A stretch of DNA of 64,000 bases from Ruminococcaceae bacterium FB2012 (lineage in GTDB: Bacteria > Bacillota > Clostridia > Oscillospirales > Ruminococcaceae): assembly GCA_900104495.1 (NCBI GenBank), contig FMXS01000006.1, forward strand, positions 20,091-84,090, given 5' to 3'. Every line of letters starts with the position of its first letter. Position 1 is the stretch's first letter. Positions 15,825-24,520 of this stretch are shown piece by piece. The notes beneath the pieces are model-generated. The model ran no database searches. It saw only the letters and a list, made by a program, of their open reading frames with translations, and had not been told where the DNA came from. The position numbers were made by a program, and so were the translations under genes.

Positions 15825-17459
15825 ATGGATGCAATAATCAGACCAAAATCACCACCACCCGCTGATGACCGTCTCACCGAGACCGATTACCCTGTAAAGA
15901 GGGGGTTGAGCCTTGATACCCTCAGAAAACACGGTGCGTATTACGACCCCGATTGGAAACACCCCAAAGCCACCGCAGGCGTGCCGGGGACTCCGAGGCT
16001 GATCATACCAGTGCAGGGCGGCAATCTCCTTGCGCGTGACACAAGAGCAGTGATACCTCCGGAGCAGGAGCAGTATGTCAAATCCAAGGTCAAGGTCAAC
16101 CCCGATGCGGGCTGGACATTCAACAGCGAGGTTTTAAGCACCACTAAAAAGGGCATCATCATTGCCGTCGAGGGTGAGATAGACGCCATGAGCATCGAGG
16201 AGGCCGGGGGCACAGCCGTGGGGCTTGGGAGCATAAATTTTGCTAACGACTTTTTAGACCAACTTAAAGTCACCCCGCCCTACGTCCCGATAGTCGTGGC
16301 TTATGACAACGAGGCCGACCCCGAAAAGGCCGAGCGCATCAACAAGGCCGCAGCAAAGCTCGCGGAGGACATAAGAGGGCTCGGATTTGCAGCCACAGCT
16401 ATCGATCCCAAACTGCTGGTAGGTAACTGCAAGGACGCCAACGAAGCCCTGGTCAAGGACAGAGAGGCACTGCGTAAAGCAGTCGGGAGATTGACAGAGC
16501 AGTATAGCAGGCCGCTGACCGAAGAGGAACAGGAGATACTGGAAAACTCGGCATATTCGGCACTGCGGAGCATAGTTCATAACATAAAACACGGAGTTAA
16601 ACCAACCTGCTTGACCACCGGATTCCCGGTGCTTGACAGACAGCTGGGAGGCGGGCTGTTCCCCGGAATGTACGTTTTTGGAGCCAACTCAAGTATGGGC
16701 AAAACAACATTGGTCATGCAGATAGCCGACCACGTTGTACGCATTGGCACGGACGTGCTGGTGTTCTCGTTGGAGATGACGCGCGAAGAACTCACCGCAA
16801 AGACTTTAAGCAGAATGACAGCAGTCTCGGCTATGGTGCAGGGACTTGTACCGCGGGAAATGGCATCCACCGCAAGAGAAATAATGGATGGGTATGATTT
16901 CAACAGCTTTGTTGAAAAGAAGCGCGAGCTTATCAGGGAAGCGGTCAGGGACTACGTTCCATATTCAAAGAAAACAATAATCTACCAATGCGGCAGGTCA
17001 TTCTCCGCAAAAGATATCTACGATAAAGTTGAGTGGTATATCAAAGCTACCGGGCGCAAGCCCCTTGTGATCGTTGATTATATGCAGATACTCAAATCAT
17101 TGAGCGAGCGTATGACGGACAAGCAAGCTGCCGATGCCACTGTCAAGGAATTATGCAATCTTCGCCGAGATTTCAGCCTTCCTGTAATAGCCATATCGAG
17201 CTTTTCGCGCAGCGGCTACGAAGAGCCTGCAAAGATGTCCTCATATAAAGAGTCGGGCGGCATCGAGTACAGTGCGGACTATCTGATAGCCCTGCAGCTT
17301 GAAGGCGTGGGCACATCAGGCTTTGATGCCAGTGCTTCCAAAAAGGCTGTTCCAAGGAAACTGGAGCTTGTTATCCTCAAGCAGCGTATGGGCGAGGTCG
17401 GTGAGCCTATAAAGTTGAGTTACTACTCTGCTTACAATCTGTTCATTGGGGATATGTGA
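15825..17459 (+). CDS. TOPRIM primase fused to DnaB-type helicase
   Basis: 544 residues. The N-terminal half is a TOPRIM primase: IIAVEGEIDAMSIEEAG (catalytic Glu) and VVAYDNEADPEKAERI (metal-binding D-x-E-x-D). The C-terminal half is a RecA-fold replicative helicase: Walker A FGANSSMGKTTLVMQ (about residue 288), EMTREELTAKTLSRM, Walker B PLVIVDYMQIL, and ISSFSRSGYEEP. This is the T7 gp4/Twinkle architecture without its zinc domain, which is encoded separately just upstream. It should unwind and prime the element's own replication from the iteron region. AAAGGAG lies 9 bases before the ATG. Confidence 0.93.
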   Translation: MDAIIRPKSPPPADDRLTETDYPVKRGLSLDTLRKHGAYYDPDWKHPKATAGVPGTPRLIIPVQGGNLLARDTRAVIPPEQEQYVKSKVKVNPDAGWTFNSEVLSTTKKGIIIAVEGEIDAMSIEEAGGTAVGLGSINFANDFLDQLKVTPPYVPIVVAYDNEADPEKAERINKAAAKLAEDIRGLGFAATAIDPKLLVGNCKDANEALVKDREALRKAVGRLTEQYSRPLTEEEQEILENSAYSALRSIVHNIKHGVKPTCLTTGFPVLDRQLGGGLFPGMYVFGANSSMGKTTLVMQIADHVVRIGTDVLVFSLEMTREELTAKTLSRMTAVSAMVQGLVPREMASTAREIMDGYDFNSFVEKKRELIREAVRDYVPYSKKTIIYQCGRSFSAKDIYDKVEWYIKATGRKPLVIVDYMQILKSLSERMTDKQAADATVKELCNLRRDFSLPVIAISSFSRSGYEEPAKMSSYKESGGIEYSADYLIALQLEGVGTSGFDASASKKAVPRKLELVILKQRMGEVGEPIKLSYYSAYNLFIGDM

Positions 17460-17476
17460 TCCCTACAAATAAAAAA

Positions 17477-17500
17477 GGGAGACGGCCTGAACCGTCTCCC
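17477..17500 (+). terminator. Hairpin after primase-helicase
   Basis: GGGAGACGG-cctgaa-CCGTCTCCC, 9-bp perfect stem 18 bp after the stop. It lacks a T-run, so termination may be partial. Confidence 0.5.
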
Positions 17501-17603
17501 GGAAAGGATAAGATTGTTATGAAAAATCCGACCACAACACTCACCGGATAGCGTTAATACCCAAAAGCTCGGCGGGATGTCCCGGGAAAGGAGACATACT
17601 ATT

Positions 17604-17825
17604 ATGAAAACTAAAACTATACCTTTACATCGTAAGATCTGGCTCAAAATGCGGCTTTGGCAGCAGCTGAATGACGCAAGCGACGAGACATTCGCCCGCT
17701 ACCTCAACTTGTCTGTGAGGACACTGCGCGAGTACGATAACGATTCGAGCAATCTCTCGCTGGAGCGCCTTGAGAACTTCATGTCCTGCACCGATCTTAC
17801 ACTGGATCAGCTGATAAATTTTTAA
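17604..17825 (+). CDS. Small helix-turn-helix protein
   Basis: 73 residues, XRE-like: DASDETFARYLNLSVRTLRE is the HTH and LSLERLENFMSCTDLTLDQL the following helices. AAAGGAGA is 9 bases before the ATG at 17604. It sits immediately before an integrase and may be an excisionase or integrase regulator; sequence alone does not decide. Confidence 0.75.
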   Translation: MKTKTIPLHRKIWLKMRLWQQLNDASDETFARYLNLSVRTLREYDNDSSNLSLERLENFMSCTDLTLDQLINF

Positions 17826-17834
17826 TATCAAAAA

Positions 17835-17862
17835 GAGCCCGCACAGTTGACAGTGCGGGCTC
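17835..17862 (+). promoter_or_regulatory. Hairpin just ahead of integrase ribosome site
   Basis: GAGCCCGCAC-agttgaca-GTGCGGGCTC: a perfect 10-bp GC-rich stem ending 4 bases before GAGAGGAGG, the ribosome site of the next gene. It could terminate the HTH transcript or control integrase translation. Confidence 0.55.
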
Positions 17863-17879
17863 CGAGAGGAGGTCTGTTT

Positions 17880-18920
17880 ATGAAATCGCAGAAACTGCCG
17901 TCCGGAAACTACCGTGCACAGCTTGTCGTAGGCAAGGATGCCGGCGGCAAGCGGATCGTCAAGAGCTTTACTCGCTCCTCAGCCTGGGAAGCAGAAAAAG
18001 CTGCTTTGGACTACAAAGCAAAATACGGCGTCGGGGCTGCTGTTCACGAGCTCACGGTGCGTGCGGCGATCACACAGTATATTACGGTACACTCATATAA
18101 CTCGGCGCAGTCAACCAAGGATAAGTACATCCGGATCCGCGATACCCGTCTGCAAGGCATTATGGAAATCAGGATCACCGATCTCAGCGTTAAGGATGTA
18201 CAGCTCGCTGTCAATATCGATTCGGCGCGTCTCGGTGCAAAGTCGATCAAGGACTCTGTCGATCTGCTGTGCGCTGTGCTGTCTTATCACGATGTCGAGC
18301 TTCGGCTGAAAAAGAAGATAGTTTGTCCCAGAGTCCGCAGGAAGATAAAGACTCTGGCGCCTGCACTCGCCGTGATAAATATAGTCAAGGGCACAAAATT
18401 CGAGCTGGCCTGCCTGCTGGCAATGTGGCTCTCTTTGCGTATCGGTGAAGTCCGCGGCCTCAGATACTCCGACATAATGGAAAGCGGACAGTTCCTTGCG
18501 GTCCAGCGTGAAATAGTCTACACCGACGGCAAGGACGTACTGAATGACTACAATAAGACCGATATAAGCACCCGTGTTATCCCCTTGCCGCAAACACTGT
18601 ACAAAATGATAACGGCGCAGTCTCACAAGAGCGATGACGAGTATATCGTGCCGCTGGGTTATAACTGCATCTACAAGGCCGTCAAGGAGCTTATGGCAAA
18701 GATCGGTTACGCTGATATGTCTTTCCACAACCTGCGGGCTGTTTTCGCATCGAATCTGCACGCAATGGGCATCCCCGATAAGTATATCCAGTCGCTGGGC
18801 GGGTGGAGCAATCCTACTACTATGTATAGGCATTATATACGTCCGCTGACAACCGAGGAGCAGAAATATCAGCAGCAGATCGACAGTTATTTTGCTGGTC
18901 TGCTTGATAAAGCGGAGTGA
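17880..18920 (+). CDS. Tyrosine recombinase (Int1), catalytically complete
   Basis: 346-residue integrase: arm-binding start LPSGNYRAQLVVGKDAGGKR, core-binding middle, catalytic domain with Arg in LAMWLSLRIGEVRGL, HNLR in SFHNLRAVFASN, and GGWSNPTTMYRHYI with Trp and nucleophile Tyr. AGGAGG lies 7 bases before the ATG at 17880. Its stop codon is 12 bp from the 32-bp repeat at 18932, the usual spacing between an integrase and its attachment site. It is a clear paralogue of the gene at 25359-26408. Confidence 0.93.
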   Translation: MKSQKLPSGNYRAQLVVGKDAGGKRIVKSFTRSSAWEAEKAALDYKAKYGVGAAVHELTVRAAITQYITVHSYNSAQSTKDKYIRIRDTRLQGIMEIRITDLSVKDVQLAVNIDSARLGAKSIKDSVDLLCAVLSYHDVELRLKKKIVCPRVRRKIKTLAPALAVINIVKGTKFELACLLAMWLSLRIGEVRGLRYSDIMESGQFLAVQREIVYTDGKDVLNDYNKTDISTRVIPLPQTLYKMITAQSHKSDDEYIVPLGYNCIYKAVKELMAKIGYADMSFHNLRAVFASNLHAMGIPDKYIQSLGGWSNPTTMYRHYIRPLTTEEQKYQQQIDSYFAGLLDKAE

Positions 18921-18931
18921 TAATTTCCGCC

Positions 18932-18963
18932 ATCTGATCTGTACCAACGCCTTGAAAACCGCA
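18932..18963. repeat. Direct repeat, left copy (attachment-site candidate)
   Basis: 32 bp starting ATCTGATCTGTACC and ending TTGAAAACCGCA; 30 of 32 bases match the copy at 25257-25288. It lies between Int1 and the ATPase gene and would be the left boundary of the retron island. Confidence 0.8.
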
Positions 18964-18986
18964 TTCTCTTCTTATTACTCCCTTAT

Positions 18987-20771
18987 TCACACCCCCCTCA
19001 AATACTCCTCAATATTCATATACTCGATATCCCCATCCGTTTTGGACTCGCCTCTGTAGATAACAGCCTTGCGGGTTATCTCTCCAAACCTGAATTCTGC
19101 GGCTTCGTATTTTTCGGGGTCGGCAAGGTTCTTGTACTGCTCCGGGACTGCTTCGGTGCTGTGCTTGATCTCGTAGATCTCGCAGGTTATTGCTTCGGTA
19201 TCAACAACTACCATATCAAATTCACCGACAGCAAACTGGAGCCTGAACACCTCTTTCTCGGAATGTGCAGCCTTCGTTTCAAGCAGAACGATATCCTCCA
19301 TCATCCTTCCCTTGATCTCGTTCATGATCCTTTCGAGGACATAGTTCCTTTCTTTTGCGGAGATGTTCTTGAACTCCTCGTCAAGCAGCAGCTGACGGAC
19401 CAGTGCCTCAGCCTGAGCGTATCTCATACCGGGCTGAGCTATGGCTGTCCTGTACAGCTTCTCATTTCTGACCGGGACAAACTCTGTCGCTATATCTACG
19501 GTAAGATCTAACAGATCAAGATATTCCTTGATCTCGATTCTATGGGTATCTGTGATATGAACACTCTGTTCACCCTTGTTCAGAATATCAAGTAATCTGC
19601 GCAGACCTTCCGTGAAAGCATCCTTGTCGATCCGGTCAAGTATATCCGTCGGATCATTCCTGTCTTTACGCAGATTTCTCCGTGAGATACCGAGGTCGTG
19701 GGATACAAAATCATTTGTGAGAACTTCAATCGTAAATCTGTGGTTGATGTCCTCTACCACACGGTTTATCGCACTTGTCAATTCGTTTTTGTCGTACAAC
19801 TCAGCAAGGTGCCGAAAGTGTCCGCCGTCCTGATAATACCGAAGCGAGTGCTGAATGTTCTTTGCAATCGCACTGTCGATATATTCATCGGTGCTTGCTT
19901 TGGTTTTGAAAGTCACCGCTTCGTTATAATGTGTTCCGCCGAGGCTCATAGTTCCGCCGTAACGGATATACTCGTCTATACCTGTAATACCCAGCACTCT
20001 TTCAAACTCTCTGTAGGGAATGAAAGTCGTATGGAGCATAATGCAGCGGTCATAGAGCTCTTCGCTTTCAGAGAACATAAATCCCAGCGAGTCTGTTCCG
20101 GAGAGAACGATGTTCATTCCCGAAGCTGCATAAATATCTGCCAGCAGCGCTGCGCCCTCGATAAAGTCCTCTGCGAAGGTCACTTCATCAATGAACACAT
20201 TTTTGTATTCCTTATCCGATAACAGTTTCAGATCGGAATTTATATCCCCGAGAGTATCACCGGACTTCACCTGGATAAATGCAGTTCTGGAAAAGTCCTG
20301 TTCCGTCAAGGACAGTATCGCCTGCTTGATAAGAGTTGTTTTGCCTGTTCTGCGAAGTCCGTACAGGATGAACACCTTTCCGGGATGATCCTGTTCGAGG
20401 TAATTCTTTATTTCTACAAAACAATCTCTCCGGTGAAGGTCTTTTATCGGATCGGCAAATCTTTTGAGTGCATCCCCGATCAGAATACTTGTCCTGAACG
20501 GGATCGCATCTGCGGAACGGCTTGGCGCAGAAACGGGCAGCTTTTTTTTAAGCTCACGCAGTTTCTGCTGCAGCTTACGCCTTTCCTCGATCAAAGCCTC
20601 CATTTCAGCTGCGGAGTCATCATCAAGGTACTTACTCTTCTTTTTTCCATTCTCTGTCCACTGATGGTATTTCTTTATCTTCCCGTTTATCGTCTTCTTC
20701 GAGATATACCCGACAGGCAACGCAGAAATTGCCTTTTCAAGCTCGCGGATTCTTTCATAAATGTCGTGCAT
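18987..20771 (-). CDS. AAA ATPase with N-terminal coiled-coil domain, copy 1
   Basis: 594 residues. N-terminal ~85 residues: VGYISKKTINGKIKKYHQWT, as in small domains that recognise element partners, then a coiled coil. A predicted AAA+ ATPase follows with Walker A LYGLRRTGKTTLIKQ (about residue 138), Walker B NVFIDEVTFAEDF and sensor VLSGTDSLGF. The C-terminal third resembles a restriction-nuclease fold (FAVGEFDMVVVDTEAITCEIYEIKHS: a D-x(n)-E-x-K-like arrangement) as in ATPases of the COG1373/AAA_14 group. A second full-length copy lies at 42691-44481; both are preceded by the same inverted repeat. Function unknown; element maintenance or defence are both possible. Confidence 0.85.
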   Translation of the reverse strand: MHDIYERIRELEKAISALPVGYISKKTINGKIKKYHQWTENGKKKSKYLDDDSAAEMEALIEERRKLQQKLRELKKKLPVSAPSRSADAIPFRTSILIGDALKRFADPIKDLHRRDCFVEIKNYLEQDHPGKVFILYGLRRTGKTTLIKQAILSLTEQDFSRTAFIQVKSGDTLGDINSDLKLLSDKEYKNVFIDEVTFAEDFIEGAALLADIYAASGMNIVLSGTDSLGFMFSESEELYDRCIMLHTTFIPYREFERVLGITGIDEYIRYGGTMSLGGTHYNEAVTFKTKASTDEYIDSAIAKNIQHSLRYYQDGGHFRHLAELYDKNELTSAINRVVEDINHRFTIEVLTNDFVSHDLGISRRNLRKDRNDPTDILDRIDKDAFTEGLRRLLDILNKGEQSVHITDTHRIEIKEYLDLLDLTVDIATEFVPVRNEKLYRTAIAQPGMRYAQAEALVRQLLLDEEFKNISAKERNYVLERIMNEIKGRMMEDIVLLETKAAHSEKEVFRLQFAVGEFDMVVVDTEAITCEIYEIKHSTEAVPEQYKNLADPEKYEAAEFRFGEITRKAVIYRGESKTDGDIEYMNIEEYLRGV

Positions 20772-20800
20772 AGTGAAGCCCCCTCTCTGATATTATAATT

Positions 20801-20834
20801 ATAACCCCTTGAACTGATTTTGTCAAGGGGTTAT
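20801..20834. promoter_or_regulatory. Inverted repeat upstream of ATPase copy 1
   Basis: ATAACCCCTTGA-10 bases-TCAAGGGGTTAT, perfect 12-bp arms, 30 bp before the ATPase start. The centre also matches the site before copy 2 (CAAAATCAGT versus CAAATCAGTA in ATPase orientation). TATAAT for the minus strand overlaps it, so a bound protein would repress. Confidence 0.75.
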
Positions 20835-21185
20835 AAGGGGTTATGATTCGTGCATTCCTACAAATGTTTATCGGCGACGAAATAGTAATTCTTGCTTGTT
20901 TTCACCACCCCATGGTTATATATAGTGTAATAAGCTCCAAAAGCCTTATATTTTGACATGTTATTATAGAGTTTTTTGCTGCATGTATTGAATTACGGTT
21001 ACTAATATTGTATAATTAGTAATAAGCTGATGAGATTTATACTATAACACTATACCGATTATAGTATTGAACATATCCGCTATTACAGCTTGTTGTTTTT
21101 CGTCATCATTACTCAACTAAAGGTCAAGACTACGTAGTTTAATGTGATATAATTTTTTTGAAATCTATGGAGATGATAAGAATCA
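20835..21185. other. Divergent intergenic region before the 227-aa gene
   Basis: 350 bp, AT-rich, no gene. It holds a second GGGGTTAT half-site, a promoter at 20988-21016 (TTGAAT-17-TATAAT, plus strand), a TATAAT at 21148-21153, and inverted repeats ATTACTAATA/TAGTAAT (about 20995-21025) and ATACTATA/TATAGTAT (about 21040-21070). Confidence 0.5.
20988..21016 (+). promoter_or_regulatory. Promoter upstream of the 227-aa gene
   Basis: TTGAAT (20988-20993), 17-base spacer, TATAAT (21011-21016), about 170 bp ahead of the ATG at 21186. Confidence 0.6.
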
Positions 21186-21869
21186 ATGAATATTTTGGAG
21201 AAAATAGATGAGATATATAAAACAGAAATAGAAGAGTTATCAAGTAATTTCTTAGTAAGTGATTACTATTCCCATATATCAATAGCTTCAGATGTAATTC
21301 ATTCTTCATGTCAATTTGTAATTAGAAAACAAAAGAAAGCAAAACTCATGTTAATAGAGGGTAAGCAAAAGGTCTTTTTGTCAGATATCGATATTATTAA
21401 TACTATTATAGCTATGAGTGCAGAGGATGTTAATTGGTTTTTGTCCGAATTTGTTGATCTCTATCAAAATAAATATAAGAAAATATTATTAAATATTAAT
21501 GGAACTGAATATAATGGATATGGAATGAACTATTATCCGAAGGAGAAATCTTTGACTTTGTTTTCTGATACTACTATTACATTCAACGATTTTATTTTTT
21601 TATTGAATTTTATTTTTTCAAAAGATTATTATTGGGGCAAAATGCAGTCTGATTTATATTTCAGTAAAAGAACACTTAGCAAGTATATTTCTATAATAGA
21701 TTATTATGCCGGAGAAAGAAGAAGCGAAGAGTATTTAAAGAACATAATGTTTCCTTTTGAAGAATACTCGAATAGCATAGGTTCTACATATAATAAATCA
21801 CTTACAAGTAAAATAGATAAACTGTTTAAAAAAACATTACTACAGATTGACATAAGCAAATATTTATGA
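21186..21869 (+). CDS. Hypothetical protein next to the retron, 227 aa
   Basis: AT-rich, acidic and helical, starting MNILEKIDEIYKTEIEELSS. No motif recognised. A central SAEDVNWFLSEFVDLYQN and a Tyr-rich C-terminal half are the only landmarks. GGAGATGATAAG lies before the ATG. Its last 22 bases contain the -35 and most of the -10 of the retron promoter, so the two loci are packed end to end and probably arrived together. It could be an extra retron component or an independent defence gene. Confidence 0.75.
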   Translation: MNILEKIDEIYKTEIEELSSNFLVSDYYSHISIASDVIHSSCQFVIRKQKKAKLMLIEGKQKVFLSDIDIINTIIAMSAEDVNWFLSEFVDLYQNKYKKILLNINGTEYNGYGMNYYPKEKSLTLFSDTTITFNDFIFLLNFIFSKDYYWGKMQSDLYFSKRTLSKYISIIDYYAGERRSEEYLKNIMFPFEEYSNSIGSTYNKSLTSKIDKLFKKTLLQIDISKYL

Positions 21870-21875
21870 TATAAT
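21847..21875 (+). promoter_or_regulatory. Consensus promoter of the retron ncRNA
   Basis: TTGACA (21847-21852), exactly 17 bases, TATAAT (21870-21875): a perfect match at both hexamers. Transcription would begin at about 21880-21883, inside the a1 strand of the retron RNA. The promoter lies inside the 3' end of the upstream gene. Confidence 0.9.
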
Positions 21876-21878
21876 ACA

Positions 21879-22091
21879 AAAAAGAACTCCAGTAAGGTAT
21901 TTTATGCCGCCTTAGCTTTTAAGGTTAACGCATCTACAATTTGTTGAATTTGGATGACGTCCCGTCATATTTTGATGGGACAGAAAAGAAAAGAGAAAAC
22001 CTCACCGCTCGCGAGCTACGCTCACGGTGAGAACTCCTCTTTTCTTTCAGTCCTGCAATGAATTGTACCAAATTCAAGTGGAGTTCTTTTT
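21879..22091 (+). ncRNA. Retron msr-msd RNA
   Basis: About 210 bases between a consensus promoter and the effector gene. The ends form the a1/a2 duplex: AAAAAGAACTCCA (21879-21891) is the exact complement of TGGAGTTCTTTTT (22079-22091). After a1 come AGTAAGG...GCCTTA (small msr hairpin) and further stems. GTCCCGTCA/TGATGGGAC forms a hairpin at about 21979-22001. The msd stem is long: GAAAAGAAAAGAG (about 22003-22015) against CTCTTTTCTTTC, enclosing CTCACCG/CGGTGAG. Retron RNAs are reverse transcribed from the msd part with the cDNA primed at a branching G near the end of a1. The exact branch G (in the AGTAAGG segment) is inferred. Confidence 0.88.
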
Positions 22092-22111
22092 ATTTTGAGG
22101 TGGAATATCCA

Positions 22112-23209
22112 ATGAGAATAATTAAAAAAGATTATTTGTATAATGATCCATTTAATATTATTTTTTTGTGTGGACATCATTTAAAAAAAGATACATCTGA
22201 TGACAAACGTGAGATCCTTATGAAGTATTGTTCAGAGAACTGCAGTCCTTGTCAGCCATTGATTTTAGAGAAGAAATTTAACTTTGGTTACAATAAAAAG
22301 TATCTTTCATATGATCATATTTTCTTAAACAACTTAACAAAAGTCGAAAAATTAACATCCCTTTTTTCTGATAAAATAATAATACTACATGAAACAATTT
22401 CAACAGCTGCAGAACTTGGTTTGTTCGCTGGAAATGATTCATTGAAGTCCAAAATATATGTAATTACGCCTGACAATATTTCTATAGAAGAAGATAAGAT
22501 TTCCGGATTTATTAAATTGGCTTTTTTCAAACATGGTGACAATGATCAGTTAAACGAACCTATTATTTTTTATCCGGATACGATTGTTAATAAAACTTCT
22601 GAATATAAAAGTGAATATTATACTTTCTTTCACAATAATCAGATTAGTTCTAACCTTGGCCGAAAAATAGATGAAATAATTAAGCCAATAAATTCTAGCA
22701 AGATAATTCAAATCAGAAATTCTAAGAACGGAATTTTTTCTTCAAATTATAATAGTTTAGATTATTATATTGATCGAAATAAAAAGATTATTATAATTTC
22801 TATTGGTCAATTCAATCTTCGTTTCTTTTTGTACTCTGCGATGTGTCAAAAGGAATGTATGAAAGAACTTGGGAAAAGCAAATTATTGAAAGATCATGTC
22901 TCTTACATAGAAGATTATTGCTATCAATTGCTTAATAACTCAGTATCTCATTATTCAGGAACTATCTTAAAAGATTATACAGTTAAATGCCTAATAAAAG
23001 ACTTTCCTACATATACTTTCAGAGAATCCATCGGCTTGTTTTTTTATATTCTTCAAGCTATAGGTTATATTGGTATAGTTAATGAAGATGAAAAAGAGCC
23101 TGAAATCAGAAAACTAACGTTTAGTTCATCAATGCGATCCAAGGATGAAAACAAATCTCTTTTCAGTAATATTGAAAAAACTTCATTTGGGAGGTTATTC
23201 CATGAATGA
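22112..23209 (+). CDS. Type II retron effector, nucleoside deoxyribosyltransferase-like
   Basis: 365 residues. The N-terminal domain matches the effector of Retron-Eco1 (Ec86) and other type II retrons: NIIFLCGHH (about residues 15-23), then KIIILHETISTAAELGLFA (about 88-106) containing the catalytic-type Glu in the STAAELG motif, then NDSLKSKIYVITPD. The C-terminal part (IKDFPTYTFRESIGLFFYIL onward) looks like the winged-helix DNA-binding domain of these effectors. In Eco1 this protein forms filaments with RT and msDNA. Start at 22112 because GAGGTGG is 8 bases upstream; the open frame from 22058 runs through the ncRNA. Confidence 0.88.
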   Translation: MRIIKKDYLYNDPFNIIFLCGHHLKKDTSDDKREILMKYCSENCSPCQPLILEKKFNFGYNKKYLSYDHIFLNNLTKVEKLTSLFSDKIIILHETISTAAELGLFAGNDSLKSKIYVITPDNISIEEDKISGFIKLAFFKHGDNDQLNEPIIFYPDTIVNKTSEYKSEYYTFFHNNQISSNLGRKIDEIIKPINSSKIIQIRNSKNGIFSSNYNSLDYYIDRNKKIIIISIGQFNLRFFLYSAMCQKECMKELGKSKLLKDHVSYIEDYCYQLLNNSVSHYSGTILKDYTVKCLIKDFPTYTFRESIGLFFYILQAIGYIGIVNEDEKEPEIRKLTFSSSMRSKDENKSLFSNIEKTSFGRLFHE

Positions 23210-24131
23210 GCAACATCCTGATATCACAACTTATTATATTAGGACGAAAAACAAAACAAGAAAAATAGTTTCATACATTTCTGATGATTGTGAATTGAGA
23301 AATACACACCTAAAAATAAACAATTTTCTTGAGAGGAGATTTATACCTTCCATTTTTTCAAAAGGATATATAAAAAATCGATCAATATATCACAATGCGC
23401 AATCTCATATGTATAATGATTATTTCATATTGATGGATATAAAAGATTTTTTTCATAGTATTTGTCACAAACAATTAGCACAAAAAATCTTTTACGAAAT
23501 TAATCTGACCAAATCTAATCAAATCAACTTACTTGAATGCTACAAACTAATATCTTTGTGTAGTATTGACTCGCGCGGGTTGCCTTTAGGCTTTATCACA
23601 TCGCCAATATTATCAAATATATATTTAAAAGATTTTGATAATATATTTTATGGAAAGTTAAAAGAACTAAATCTGGATAATATTATATATACAAGGTATG
23701 CTGATGATCTGACAGTCTCATATAAAACCAAATCCACGGTAAAGGATGTGAATATGGAAGCGAAAATTGCTGAAACAGCTTCTAATATTTTAAAACGATA
23801 TGGGTTGAAATTAAACAATAGAAAAACAAGATCTATAAATCTAAATGTTTCAAATCATGTTAGAATTACAGGAGTCAATATTACAAAAAATAATTATAAC
23901 TTTCGACATCTTACGGTAGGCAGATCCATTAAAAATCAACTATATTGGGATGCATTAAAATGTATAGACTCCGATAATGATCTCTTAAAAAACAAAGTCA
24001 AGGGTATGTTGTCATTTGTCCTTTCAATAGAAAAAGCAGGATTTGAAACTTGTTATTCTGATTTAATGATGGCTAAAGTATATTCTTTAGGGTTTTCTTC
24101 ATTAGCCGAATTAATAATGTCAATCAAGTGA
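23202..24131 (+). CDS. Retron reverse transcriptase
   Basis: 309-residue RT. Catalytic motif YADD at about residues 166-169, first catalytic Asp in LMDIKDFF (about 78-85), RT motif RGLPLGFITSPILSN. Retron-specific signatures are present: NAQSH (residues 65-69, the NAxxH motif) and ITGVN for the VTG motif that binds the msr. GGGAGG is 7 bases before the ATG at 23202; the gene overlaps the effector stop by 8 bases, so the two are co-translated. Length is typical of retron RTs with no fused domain. Confidence 0.95.
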   Translation: MNEQHPDITTYYIRTKNKTRKIVSYISDDCELRNTHLKINNFLERRFIPSIFSKGYIKNRSIYHNAQSHMYNDYFILMDIKDFFHSICHKQLAQKIFYEINLTKSNQINLLECYKLISLCSIDSRGLPLGFITSPILSNIYLKDFDNIFYGKLKELNLDNIIYTRYADDLTVSYKTKSTVKDVNMEAKIAETASNILKRYGLKLNNRKTRSINLNVSNHVRITGVNITKNNYNFRHLTVGRSIKNQLYWDALKCIDSDNDLLKNKVKGMLSFVLSIEKAGFETCYSDLMMAKVYSLGFSSLAELIMSIK

Positions 24132-24457
24132 ATAATAGTATTTGTTATGAATATTACCTTACCAGAAGCTGTTCCTCGCTTCTGACGACGGTCCGGAAGC
24201 TGACTATAACGGCATTAGGACAATAATTGCTTTGGGGTGGGTGATGGGATGAACGATTGAATATTCCCAATACAGAAAGGCCTTGACGGGATTGTATTCC
24301 AGTCAGGGTCATATTAATTTGGTATCAATGGTACTATGATACTTTCCTGCTCTACAGGAGTAAGCAAAATGAGTTAGATCGGTTGAATACATCGCACTGT
24401 CATCATTTATGAAATTGCCAAAATCAAGCAGTACTTTAAGATTGTATTCTTTGCCTA
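24132..24457. other. Intergenic region after the retron
   Basis: About 325 bp with no credible ORF and no familiar RNA. It has small stem-forming pieces (GAAGC/GCTTC at about 24170-24185) only. It may be the remains of an older insertion boundary. Confidence 0.4.
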
Positions 24458-24486
24458 TTGACTTTCATCACAATATGGAGTATAAT
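24458..24486 (+). promoter_or_regulatory. Promoter of the AbiEi gene
   Basis: TTGACT (24458-24463), 17 bases, TATAAT (24481-24486), 35 bp before the ATG at 24521. Confidence 0.8.
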
Positions 24487-24520
24487 ATTATCAGAATGTA
24501 ATACTTAGGAAGGTGTGCTT

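Noticed and set aside
21186..24131. Group II intron or diversity-generating retroelement
   Set aside because: The RT is short, with no maturase domain or template/variable repeat; the NAxxH motif and a1/a2 RNA identify a retron.
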